Assembly: GCA_019118765.1 (NCBI GenBank)
Contig: DWYI01000041.1
Span: 1 to 45,644, forward strand
DNA: 45,644 nucleotides
DNA from: Candidatus Allofournierella merdavium
Lineage (GTDB): Bacteria > Bacillota > Clostridia > Oscillospirales > Ruminococcaceae
Direction of reading: 5' to 3'
The first letter of the stretch is position 1. Each line of letters starts with the position of its first letter. Position numbers and translations under genes: made by a program. The notes under the pieces were generated by a model, which did no database searches, was not told the DNA's origin, and was given only the letters and a program-made list of their open reading frames with translations. Positions 37,159 to 45,378 of this stretch are shown piece by piece.

Positions 37159-38307
37159 TCAGAGATTCGGCAGAAGCTGGTTCAGATTATCGCGAACCTG
37201 TGCGACGGCTTCCTCGGGAGTGATGGTGCCGAGCATCCCTTTCTGGATCGGATCGGTGACTTCGGCGATCTGGTGCAGATTGGCGTTGGGGATGGTGTAG
37301 ATCGGGACCGCCACGTCCAGCGTGGATTCATAGTACTTGGGCCAGGGCATATTGGCAAATTCCTCGGTCTGCGTAGAGGGCACATAGGCGGGCAGATGAC
37401 CGGCCTCGGCCCATTTGTAGTTGTTGTCGCCCCACCATTTGATGAATTCCAGGATGGCTTTGGTCTTGGCGTCGCTCATGTCGTTTTTCTGGGGGATGAT
37501 AAAAGCGTGGTTCGTGGTCACAAGAGCGTTCTTGACCCCCAGCTGAGGGAAGGTGGTCACGCCAAAATCGTCGCCCAGCGCGTCCGCGGCGGCAGAGACG
37601 TTCCAGGAGCCGTCGATGTAGAACGGGACCTGGCCGGCTTTGAACATATCCAGATCGGCCGGGGGAGTCAGGTTCTCCAGAACATAGTCCGCGTAGATCT
37701 TCTGATACTTGGTCAGCGCTTCAACGGCCAGCGCCTCGTCAAAGTTGACGGTGCGGGTCTCAAGGTCTACAAAATCGTGTCCGCCAAGCTGCTCGTACAT
37801 GGTCAGCCAGCCGAGCACCAGCTGAGGAGGACGCATGGTCAGCGCCAGGGGATCGGCGATCCCGGTCTTGTCGGCGGCGGTCTGGAGCATGGACATGAAG
37901 TTGTCATAGCCGGGCTCCAGCTTCAGGGAACCGTCCTCGTTCAGAAGGCCGGTGTCCGCCAGCAAGCGCTTGTTGTACATCAGGACCCGGATCAGATTGT
38001 CGCAGGGAACAGCGTAGTACTCTCCATCCACCTCGGCGGCCTGCATCGCTGCGGGGGTGTAGCCGCCAAAATCAATGTCCACGCCAAGGCGCTCGGCCTC
38101 GCTGCTGATGGGCACCAGCATACCGTCCGCCTGCAGTCCCGTGACGAAACCGCCGATGTAGGAAATGGCGAAATCGGGGCCCTCTCCGCTCATCATGCCG
38201 GTTTTCAGCTTGGTCGCGAACTGGGTGAAATCCTGCTGCTGGAAGTCGATGTGGACATTCGGATGGGTGCTGTTGTATTCCTCAAAGATCTTGCTGGCAA
38301 CGGTCAC
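37159..38307 (-). pseudogene. ABC sugar-binding protein lacking its signal peptide (5'-truncated)
   Basis: A family 1 solute-binding fold of up to 382 residues (FEEYNSTHPNVHIDFQQQDF, YAVPCDNLIRVLMYNK, VPFYIDGSWNVSAA). The earliest start candidate is GTG 38307, at a point where homologues already show mature sequence. The frame continues upstream only to a TGA about 15 codons away, without Met, signal peptide or lipobox, and no other frame supplies one. No promoter is apparent in the 121 bases before the divergent AraC-type gene. A protein made from here would stay in the cytoplasm. A 5' deletion is the best reading; an assembly join is the alternative. Confidence 0.75.
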
Positions 38308-38384
38308 GTCGCCGCCTTCCCTGTGGGCAATAGGCGGTTTCTGCTCTCAAAGAAGGCTTTTTTACGCCGCTGCGCGCGGGTGCG

Positions 38385-38413
38385 AATTCTGCAAATAGAG
38401 CACAAATTCTGCA
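38385..38413 (+). promoter_or_regulatory. Direct repeat AATTCTGCA x2, possible AraC-type site
   Basis: Two perfect copies of AATTCTGCA (38385-38393 and 38405-38413) with 20-base spacing, just before the ribosome site of the AraC-type gene. Same-face direct repeats are the usual binding arrangement of AraC/XylS proteins. Confidence 0.5.
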
Positions 38414-38428
38414 TAGGGGGAATGGAAC

Positions 38429-40579
38429 GTGGCGGATACGTCCAAGCGCACAAGGTATTTCCTTCGCTATCTGGCGGCGTTTTGTGTGCCGGTGCTGTGC
38501 ATCACAACGCTGCTTCTCTTTTTCGATTACCGCAATCAGATCTCGGCAACGCAGTCCAGAGGCATCGGGCAGCTGCAGCAGATGGCGGCCAACATAGATT
38601 ATCTTGAGACCAAGATCCATTCCACGACGCTTCATATGTCCGGAAACGATCGCCTCACAAGTCTGGACACCACCTCATTTGACCCCGCAACGTACACATC
38701 GAACCGCATCTTTGGCCTCCTTCACTCCTACGAAAACAATCTCCCGAGCGGCGTGACGATGCTGTACTATCTCCGCGGGGGACAGTACATCTACTCAAAC
38801 GAAAAGTTTTTCAGCTACAACGATTTCATCGCGAGCTCCGACTATGAGGCCGCGCTCGGACGGGCCGATCTTTACCTGATGCTGAACAGCGTTCAGGAAA
38901 AAACGCTGATCGGGCTTGACTCCTATGATGGGTCGGAAGCGTACTGCACGGCCCTGTACTGTCCCATCCCCGAGATCGACGACGCGCCCGAAGCCACGGT
39001 GTGCTTTCTGCTTCGCGACGCCTTTTTTCAGGATGTTGTGGAGCAGTATTTTCCGCGGATGGAGGCCTGCGCGGTGGTGACGGACGGGCACCAGCTCGTT
39101 TTCAACGGCGCCGCGTCCCTCTACACAGCGGAACAGGCGGTGGAACTGCTGGAAAAGAACCCCGGCAGCGGTGTGATGCGCCTTGCCGTTTCGGAAAAGC
39201 CGTTCATCTTTTTGAGAGAAAGATCCGCAAATTCGGACTACAACTACGGCGTCCTGATCCCGGAAGAGATCTTCTTCCAAAACACGGAGCAGAAATTTGG
39301 ATTGCTCAGCCTGCTGGTGTGTGTGATGCTTCTTTTCAGCATTGCGGCGGCGATGTTTCTGGCATACTCCCACTACATCAGCGTATACCGTGCCAACGAG
39401 AGGATCGACTCGGTATCGGAGGAACTGGGGGCCCGCAATCAGCTGATCCGGGAAATGGTGCTGCGAAGGCTCGTGAAAGGGACCATAGAAAACGACGATG
39501 AGGCCGTGCTGGCATACAATCTTCGGTGCGCGGGGCTGGATTTTGCCCACCCCTATTTTGCCGTTTTTGTCTGCGACTGGAAGGATCTGACGCTCAGTGA
39601 AGACGCGATCACCAATGCGATCGGAGCGCTCAACCGGCTGCGAAACGATTGCGTGGCGATGTATCCCGCCCAGATCCCGGAGGACGACCGCCTCGCGGTG
39701 ATCCTGAATTTCAGGCAGGCGGAGCAGGATCAGAACGCGATCGCCGCCGAGATCTGCGCGGCCTTGAAGGAGCAGGGGATCGCCGGCTACGCCGCCGGGA
39801 TGGGGCTTGTGTACGGATCGCCCTTTCAGATCGACGATTCCTATGTGGAGGCGCTTGTGGCCATCAGCGAGGCCATGCCGCTGCTGCCTTGCGGAGCGCA
39901 TATCTTCTCCACGGCGGAAAAGCTGGATGAGCAGTCGTACCAGTATCCGTATGCGGAATATGCGCTGATCGAACAGAGCATACGCAATGGAAATTCGGGT
40001 GTGGCCGTCGATGCGATCAGGCACGTGGTGGAGCGCATCGACAAGATCGGCGCGTCGCCGCTGATCCGCAAGTGCCTGCACTTTGATCTGATCAATATGA
40101 TCATCAAGGTCGCGGCTACCAGCCGGCATCCCCTCTCCAACGCGGAGATCGCACAGCTTTCCAGCTGGGAGTCGAAGGACGCGCTGACCCAGCAGCTCGA
40201 GGGGATCCTCCGGCGGCTGGCGGAGCAGGCCAAAAGCGAGAACGCCGAGTCTCAGAAGAGCGCAAAATTTGCGTTGATCGACTATGTACAGACGAATTTC
40301 CGGGACAACGCGCTGACGCTGGAGACCCTGGCGACCCACTTCAACCTTTCCTATACCTATGTCAGCAAGGTATTTAAGGAGGAGACGGGGCACACCTTTT
40401 TATCGTATCTCACCCAACTGCGTTTCCAGTATATCAAAAAACAGCTGGAATCAACGGACACGCCGATCAAAGAGATCGCAGCGGCTGCGGGCTACAACGA
40501 CCTGACAAACTTCATGCGCAAATTCAAAAACGCGGAGGGGATCACGCCCGGGCAGTATCGCACCGGTCATCAGGCATAA
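38429..40579 (+). CDS. Membrane-anchored AraC-family regulator with extracellular sensor
   Basis: A 716-residue one-component regulator. Helix 1 is at about 11-33, an extracytoplasmic sensor domain at about 35-288, helix 2 at about 290-314, and a cytoplasmic linker follows. The C-terminal AraC domain (about 610-716) has two helix-turn-helix motifs (LATHFNLSYTYVSKVFKE and IAAAAGYNDLTNFMRKF). Such proteins, relatives of YesN-type regulators, sense a sugar outside and switch on a neighbouring ABC operon. The start is GTG 38429 with AGGGGGAA upstream. The natural target is the divergent second ABC operon, whose 5' end appears to be missing. Confidence 0.88.
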   Translation: MADTSKRTRYFLRYLAAFCVPVLCITTLLLFFDYRNQISATQSRGIGQLQQMAANIDYLETKIHSTTLHMSGNDRLTSLDTTSFDPATYTSNRIFGLLHSYENNLPSGVTMLYYLRGGQYIYSNEKFFSYNDFIASSDYEAALGRADLYLMLNSVQEKTLIGLDSYDGSEAYCTALYCPIPEIDDAPEATVCFLLRDAFFQDVVEQYFPRMEACAVVTDGHQLVFNGAASLYTAEQAVELLEKNPGSGVMRLAVSEKPFIFLRERSANSDYNYGVLIPEEIFFQNTEQKFGLLSLLVCVMLLFSIAAAMFLAYSHYISVYRANERIDSVSEELGARNQLIREMVLRRLVKGTIENDDEAVLAYNLRCAGLDFAHPYFAVFVCDWKDLTLSEDAITNAIGALNRLRNDCVAMYPAQIPEDDRLAVILNFRQAEQDQNAIAAEICAALKEQGIAGYAAGMGLVYGSPFQIDDSYVEALVAISEAMPLLPCGAHIFSTAEKLDEQSYQYPYAEYALIEQSIRNGNSGVAVDAIRHVVERIDKIGASPLIRKCLHFDLINMIIKVAATSRHPLSNAEIAQLSSWESKDALTQQLEGILRRLAEQAKSENAESQKSAKFALIDYVQTNFRDNALTLETLATHFNLSYTYVSKVFKEETGHTFLSYLTQLRFQYIKKQLESTDTPIKEIAAAAGYNDLTNFMRKFKNAEGITPGQYRTGHQA

Positions 40580-40623
40580 AAAGGGAACTCCCGGAGCCCT
40601 GGGGCTCCGGGAGTTCCCTTTTT
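40578..40623. terminator. Bidirectional terminator
   Basis: A perfect 21-bp stem with a CTGG loop and five T's on each side, between the convergent AraC-type and isomerase-type genes. Confidence 0.92.
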
Positions 40624-40638
40624 GGCAATAATGGCGGG

Positions 40639-41985
40639 TCAAAGTTCCACTACGGGAATGTTCAACAGCTTGGCGATGGCGATCATCTTGTCGGCCACAT
40701 CCTGCCACACAACACTGTAATGGTGGCTCATACCGCTGTCGGCGATCTCCTGCACCAGCTGCAGCACGGGGGTCTTGATCTTGACGTTCACCATCGAGCC
40801 GCGGGTGTTGCGCACCGTGGGGATCGCTTCGCCCCGCAGCAGGAACAGGCGATACTGCCCGTCGATGTTGGTGAAGCGGGCGGCTGTCACAGGCCCGGGC
40901 TTCAAAGCGCACCAGAAGGAGGTGCCCTGATTGACCAGCGGGTGATTGCACATGGTGACGCCGTCGGAGGTATCGTGCAGGCTGGGCGCGGCGTTGCCGC
41001 AGTGCCAGAATGTGACGGTGTTCTCTTTCTCGTCGATGTTGATGAGATCGGTCACAAACGTGGGCTTGCCGCTGAGCATATTCTGCACAATGGCTGCCAG
41101 GCCTGCGTCCACATCGCCCTCGCAGGAGATGCCGATGCCCTCGTCCGCCAGGCGGCCCAGCACCGCGCAGGGGGCGGAGTGAAGGTTGCCCATTTCCGGC
41201 CAGCATTTGATGGCGGAATAATCATACCCGCGGGCAGGCGCCAGCTGTTTCAGGGCGAGATAAAGGCGCGCGTGGTTTTCCAGATGCCCGTCGGGCAGGG
41301 CGCTGATATCCCATGTACCGCTGATGCGGGCCATCTCCGCCTCCACTTCGCTCCAGGGCAGCTGGGCCATGGTGTCGAACACCACCTTCAGGTCAGTCTC
41401 TTCAAAGTTGATGCCGAAGGTGCGGCGGATCACGACCTCGTCAAAGGCGCAGTTGTAAAAGGCGGTGGGGCGATAGCCGAACAGACCGAAGGTGAAGCCC
41501 TGCAGGTTTTTGATCACCGCGTACGCAGCGGTCAGGTTGTGCAGTTCGGTGACGACCCGCTCTTCCTCTTTGTCGCCGAAGACAACATGATGGGGCGCGT
41601 GCAGCCGGGTGAGGCTGGCGCCGTTCATCGCGGCGCAGCACAGGGCGTTGGCGTACAGCCGGTCCTGCCGCTCCCAGCGCTCTTCCCGGGGCGCCCACAA
41701 AATGATGGGGCGACGGCAGGCGTCCGCCAGACCGCAGGCGATATCGTCGCCGGTAAACGCGCCGTACACCAGCAGGATCAGGTCCACCTTGTTCTCAGTG
41801 AAATATGCGATGCAGTCGTCCAGATCCTCGTGGGAGCACACAAGACGAGAAAAACGGAAGAGTTTGGTCCCGGGCAGGTCGCTCTCCGCCCAATCGCCGT
41901 ACTCCCGCAGCCGCTTTTCGGGCAGTTCCCGGGGCCAGCGCCCCGAAACAGTCACGGCAAAGCCAACGTTCAGTGCTTTTTTCAT
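40639..41985 (-). CDS. L-fucose/L-arabinose isomerase-family protein
   Basis: A 448-residue protein with the multi-domain layout of fucose/arabinose isomerase-like enzymes: N-terminal Rossmann-like parts (FTENKVDLILLVYGAF, RRPIILWAPRE) and a C-terminal domain with GISCEGDVDAGLAAIVQNMLSGKPTFVTDL near residue 290 and FWHCGNAAPSL near 328. Members interconvert aldoses and ketoses with a divalent metal. The substrate is not identifiable from the sequence. ATG 41985 has GAGGAGGAA upstream. It is a single-gene unit behind a consensus promoter with LacI-type operator site 2. Confidence 0.87.
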   Translation of the reverse strand: MKKALNVGFAVTVSGRWPRELPEKRLREYGDWAESDLPGTKLFRFSRLVCSHEDLDDCIAYFTENKVDLILLVYGAFTGDDIACGLADACRRPIILWAPREERWERQDRLYANALCCAAMNGASLTRLHAPHHVVFGDKEEERVVTELHNLTAAYAVIKNLQGFTFGLFGYRPTAFYNCAFDEVVIRRTFGINFEETDLKVVFDTMAQLPWSEVEAEMARISGTWDISALPDGHLENHARLYLALKQLAPARGYDYSAIKCWPEMGNLHSAPCAVLGRLADEGIGISCEGDVDAGLAAIVQNMLSGKPTFVTDLINIDEKENTVTFWHCGNAAPSLHDTSDGVTMCNHPLVNQGTSFWCALKPGPVTAARFTNIDGQYRLFLLRGEAIPTVRNTRGSMVNVKIKTPVLQLVQEIADSGMSHHYSVVWQDVADKMIAIAKLLNIPVVEL

Positions 41986-42032
41986 AGGAAATTCCTCCTC
42001 GTGGCCAAATTATTGTGTGAAACAGAATATAA

Positions 42033-42043
42033 ACACGAGTGTA
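42033..42043 (-). promoter_or_regulatory. LacI-type operator ACACGAGTGTA (site 2)
   Basis: The same 11-mer as sites 1 and 3. It lies 14 bases downstream of the -10 box of the isomerase promoter, where a bound repressor would block initiation. Confidence 0.8.
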
Positions 42044-42057
42044 TGCCTTCTGCAAAA

Positions 42058-42086
42058 ATTATATGATATTTCCATTTTTCTGTCAA
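42058..42086 (-). promoter_or_regulatory. Consensus promoter of the isomerase-type gene
   Basis: On the minus strand: TTGACA (42081-42086), 17 bases, TATAAT (42058-42063). Both boxes and the spacing are perfect, so strong expression is expected when the repressor is off. Confidence 0.88.
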
Positions 42087-42123
42087 GAAGGAACGTTCGC
42101 GGCGGCGGGATAGGCCCTGTGCG

Positions 42124-43134
42124 TCAGGTGGTCTTTCGCTCGATCAGCTTCGTGTCGAAATATTTTGTGGAGGCCTTGCCTCCGGCGATCATCTCGTCAA
42201 GCATGGTGATGATCGCACGGGCGATGGCGGGACGGTCGATCTCCATGCTGGTCAGCGCGGGGGTGACATAGCTGCTCATGCGGGAGTTGTCAAAGCCGAT
42301 CACCGAAATATCTTCCGGCACGCGCCGGCCGCAGGCCTGCACCGCTTGCATCGCCACACAGGCCATGTTGTCGTTTCGGCCCACGATGCCGTCCACTTCC
42401 AGGCCGCTGTTGAGCCGCGCGCACACGGCGTCGAACAGCTCGTGCTCACTGGTGCAGCCGGTGACGAAGCGGTCGGCGGTGAAGGGCAGGCCGCTCTCCT
42501 CCATCTGCGCGCAAAAGCTGCTGAAACGCAGGTCGTCCATCTTGCTGAAACGGCCATGCCGGCTGATGCGGTCGATGTACAGCAGATGCCGCCGCCCCTT
42601 GCTTTCCAGCAGCTTCACGCACTCCCGGATCCCTTTGTGCAGCCCGGTGTAGATCCGCCCTGCCTCGTCGCCGATGTTCGGATACTCCCTGTTCATCAAA
42701 AGCACCACCGGCACACCGGAGTCGATGAGCCTCTGTACGTATTTTTCGTCAAATCCCGTTGCGCTGATAACGATCCCATCCACAAGGCGGCTGTTGACCT
42801 GCGCCACGAACTCGTCGTCGTTCCGGTCGGCCAGAAGAGAGATGAGATAGCCCTTGTCGTAGGCGAGTTTATCCATCTCCTCCACGATCTTGCCAAAGTG
42901 CTCGTTGGAGATGTTGTCTGCGATGAACAGGATGTGATTGCTTTTTTTCCCTTTCAGGGTGCGGGCCACGGCATTGGGGTGATAATGCAGTTCCCGCACA
43001 GCTGCCAGCACCCGCTCACGCTTGTCCTGCGCCACATAGCGATTGTTGTTCAGCACATAGGAGACCACGGTTTCGGATACTCCGGCCCGTGCCGCCACAT
43101 CCTTCCGCGTGGGAGTGTTCCTGGTCTGGCTCAC
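42124..43134 (-). CDS. LacI-family transcriptional regulator
   Basis: A 336-residue repressor. The N-terminal helix-turn-helix is at about 8-30 (TRKDVAARAGVSETVVSYVL), followed by the hinge helix (NAVARTLKGKKSNHI). The periplasmic-binding-like core has VDGIVISATGFD and VPEDISVIGFDNS. The start is GTG 43134 with GAAAGGA about 10 bases upstream. The gene lies between site 2 and site 3 of the repeated operator ACACGAGTGTA and is divergent from the aldolase operon, so it is the probable master regulator of this half of the window. The inducer is probably the imported sugar or a phosphorylated intermediate. Confidence 0.92.
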   Translation of the reverse strand: MSQTRNTPTRKDVAARAGVSETVVSYVLNNNRYVAQDKRERVLAAVRELHYHPNAVARTLKGKKSNHILFIADNISNEHFGKIVEEMDKLAYDKGYLISLLADRNDDEFVAQVNSRLVDGIVISATGFDEKYVQRLIDSGVPVVLLMNREYPNIGDEAGRIYTGLHKGIRECVKLLESKGRRHLLYIDRISRHGRFSKMDDLRFSSFCAQMEESGLPFTADRFVTGCTSEHELFDAVCARLNSGLEVDGIVGRNDNMACVAMQAVQACGRRVPEDISVIGFDNSRMSSYVTPALTSMEIDRPAIARAIITMLDEMIAGGKASTKYFDTKLIERKTT

Positions 43135-43172
43135 GGCAAAATCGTCCTTTCCTCATAGTATTCCACATAATT

Positions 43173-43200
43173 ATTATACCGTTTTGCGATTCTTCGTCAA
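43173..43200 (-). promoter_or_regulatory. lacI-type gene promoter
   Basis: On the minus strand: TTGACG (43195-43200), 16 bases, TATAAT (43173-43178). Its spacer ends in GCAAAACGG, exactly as in the divergent aldolase promoter. Confidence 0.8.
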
Positions 43201-43228
43201 CATGGACAAACAAAATGCTGAAAAGTCC

Positions 43229-43257
43229 TTGACGAAGGCGTTGCAAAACGGTATACT
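43229..43257 (+). promoter_or_regulatory. Aldolase operon promoter
   Basis: TTGACG (43229-43234), 17 bases, TATACT (43252-43257). The LacI-type operator begins 9 bases after the -10 box. Confidence 0.85.
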
Positions 43258-43265
43258 CAAGATAC

Positions 43266-43276
43266 ACACGAGTGTA
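43266..43276 (+). promoter_or_regulatory. LacI-type operator ACACGAGTGTA (site 3)
   Basis: The third copy of the 11-mer, at the expected transcription start of the aldolase operon. Confidence 0.8.
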
Positions 43277-43318
43277 CAGAACACCGACCGGACACCATAA
43301 TTTGAAGGAGTGATCACA

Positions 43319-44170
43319 ATGCTGACAAACAATCTGGAGCAATTGAAAAAGGCCAGTCGGGAAGGGTATGCCATTCCGGCGATCAACACCCAGGGCGGCA
43401 ACTACGACATCATCTGGGCGATCTGCAAGGCAGCCGAGGAGCTGCACTCTCCGGTCATTCTGGCGCATTATGTCTCCACGGGCGCGTTCTCCGGCAACGA
43501 CTGGTTCGTTAACGTGGCGAAATGGTGCGCGAACAAGGTGTCGGTGCCGGTGTCCATCCATTTGGATCACGGGGATGGCTTTCCCATCTGCATGGAGGCG
43601 CTGCGCCTTGGATTCACCTCCGTGATGATCGACGGCTCCACCAAACCCATTGAGGAGAACGCGGCGCTCACGCAGAGCGTGGTGAACGTTGCCAGGTGCT
43701 TTGGCGTGCCTGTGGAGGCGGAGATAGGGGAATTGCAGCGGCTGGACAACGGCGTTGTGCAGGAGAACAAGAATGTGGCCGACCCGGAGCAGGTGCGCCG
43801 CTTTTTGGAGCTGTGCAGCCCGGACACTCTGGCCATCGGTATCGGCAACGCTCACGGCTACTACAAGGGCAAGCCGGATATCAAGCTGGAAGTGCTGCGC
43901 GAGGTGCGCAAATTCACCGACATTCCCCTGGTGCTCCATGGCTGCACCGGCATGGACGAGAGCATCGTGAAGGAGGCCATCGGCCTGGGGGTGGCGAAGA
44001 TCAACTTTGGCACCGAGATCCGCTACAAGTATGTGCAGCACTACGAAGAAGCCCTGCGGGAACTGGATCATCAGGGCCATTCCTGGAAGCTCTCCCAGTA
44101 TGCAAGCAATGCCCTGTGCGAAGATGTGAAGAAGATCATCCGACTGTCCGGCTCGGAGGGCAGGGCCTGA
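43319..44170 (+). CDS. Class II (zinc) ketose-bisphosphate aldolase
   Basis: A 283-residue TIM-barrel aldolase of the fructose/tagatose-bisphosphate type, splitting a ketose bisphosphate into dihydroxyacetone phosphate and an aldehyde. D83 of HLDHG is the expected catalytic base. Zinc ligands are H84, H179 (NAHG) and H207 (LHG). The phosphate loops differ from the usual sequence: HGCTG instead of HGGTG or HGSSG, and KINFGTEIR instead of KVNINTD. The start at 43319 has AAGGAG 8 bases upstream. It is the first gene of the LacI-controlled operon with phosphofructokinase and DUF2088 protein. Confidence 0.92.
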   Translation: MLTNNLEQLKKASREGYAIPAINTQGGNYDIIWAICKAAEELHSPVILAHYVSTGAFSGNDWFVNVAKWCANKVSVPVSIHLDHGDGFPICMEALRLGFTSVMIDGSTKPIEENAALTQSVVNVARCFGVPVEAEIGELQRLDNGVVQENKNVADPEQVRRFLELCSPDTLAIGIGNAHGYYKGKPDIKLEVLREVRKFTDIPLVLHGCTGMDESIVKEAIGLGVAKINFGTEIRYKYVQHYEEALRELDHQGHSWKLSQYASNALCEDVKKIIRLSGSEGRA

Positions 44171-44195
44171 GCAAACATACAAGGAGGAAACGGAA

Positions 44196-45365
44196 ATGGC
44201 GAATATGCTGGTGGTCCACGGCGGCGCGCCCACGGCGGTGATCAACGCGTCGCTTTACGGCGCGGTGAAAGAAGCGAAAAAACACGCCTGCATCGACAAG
44301 ATCTATGCCGCCATCGGCGGCAGCGGCGCGGTCATCCGGGAACGGTTCCTGGACATGAAGACCGTGGACGAAGAGCGGCTGGAGCTGCTGCCCTTCACCC
44401 CCGCCTCCGCCATCGGCACCAGCCGGGACCACCTGGAGCCCGAGGACTACCGGGCCATCGCCCGGGTCGTCCATAAGCATGGCATCAAATATGTGTTCTT
44501 CAACGGCGGCAACGGCAGCATGGATGCCTGCGGCAAGGTGTACAACGCCTGCCGGGAGCTGGGCGTGGAGGTGCAGGTGGTGGGCATCCCCAAGACCATC
44601 GACAACGACATCGCCGTCACCGACCACGCCCCCGGCTTCGGCAGCGCCGCGCGGTACATCGCGGCCACCGTCAGCGAGGTGAGCCAGGACGTGCGGGCCC
44701 TGCCCATCCACGTGAGCGTGGTGGAGGCCATGGGCCGCAACGCCGGCTGGATCGCCGCCGCCAGCGCCCTGGCCCGGTCCGGCAACGGGGACGGCCCCGA
44801 CCTCATCTACCTGCCCGAGCGCCCCTTTATCGAGGAGGAGTTTTTGGCGGATGTGAAGGTCCTGGTGGAGAAAAAGGGCGGCGTTGTGGTGGTGGCCAGC
44901 GAAGGCCTCACCGGCCCCGACGGCAAGCCCGTTGTGGAGCCCGTCTTTCAGGTGGGCCGCGCTACCTACTACGGCGACGTGAGCGCCCATCTGGCGAATC
45001 TGGTCATCAAGAAGCTGGGCGTCAAGGCCCGCAGCGAAAAACCCGGCATCTGCGGGCGTGCCTCCATCGCCTTCCAGTCCTCGGTGGACCGGGAGGAGGC
45101 GGTGCTGGCCGGCGCCGAGGCGGTGAAAGCGGCCGTAAACGGAAAAACCGGCGTGATGGTCGGCTTTGAGCGCCTGCCCGGCGCGGAGTACGCCGTGCGG
45201 CCCATTCTCATCCCCATCGAGCGGGTCATGCTCACCGAGCGCACCATGCCCGACGAATACATCAACGCGCGGGGAAACGATGTGACGGAGGCCTTTGTGG
45301 AGTGGTGCCGGCCGCTCATCGGCGAGCCGCTGCGCCCGTTCGTCACCTTCAAAAACGACCTTTGA
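44196..45365 (+). CDS. 6-phosphofructokinase-family protein
   Basis: A 389-residue enzyme of the PfkA superfamily. Motifs are HGGAPTAVINA at the N-terminus, GGNGSMD (104-110), PKTIDND (132-138) with the catalytic aspartates, and MGRNAGWIAAASALAR near 185. The residue pattern is mixed. A glycine at 107 favours ATP over pyrophosphate, but K133 in PKTIDND is the residue usual in pyrophosphate-dependent forms, and the usual Asp of GGDGS is Asn. The phosphoryl donor and sugar are therefore open. It lies 25 bases after the aldolase and probably makes that enzyme's bisphosphate substrate. Confidence 0.88.
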   Translation: MANMLVVHGGAPTAVINASLYGAVKEAKKHACIDKIYAAIGGSGAVIRERFLDMKTVDEERLELLPFTPASAIGTSRDHLEPEDYRAIARVVHKHGIKYVFFNGGNGSMDACGKVYNACRELGVEVQVVGIPKTIDNDIAVTDHAPGFGSAARYIAATVSEVSQDVRALPIHVSVVEAMGRNAGWIAAASALARSGNGDGPDLIYLPERPFIEEEFLADVKVLVEKKGGVVVVASEGLTGPDGKPVVEPVFQVGRATYYGDVSAHLANLVIKKLGVKARSEKPGICGRASIAFQSSVDREEAVLAGAEAVKAAVNGKTGVMVGFERLPGAEYAVRPILIPIERVMLTERTMPDEYINARGNDVTEAFVEWCRPLIGEPLRPFVTFKNDL

Positions 45366-45378
45366 GGAGGAAACGCGA

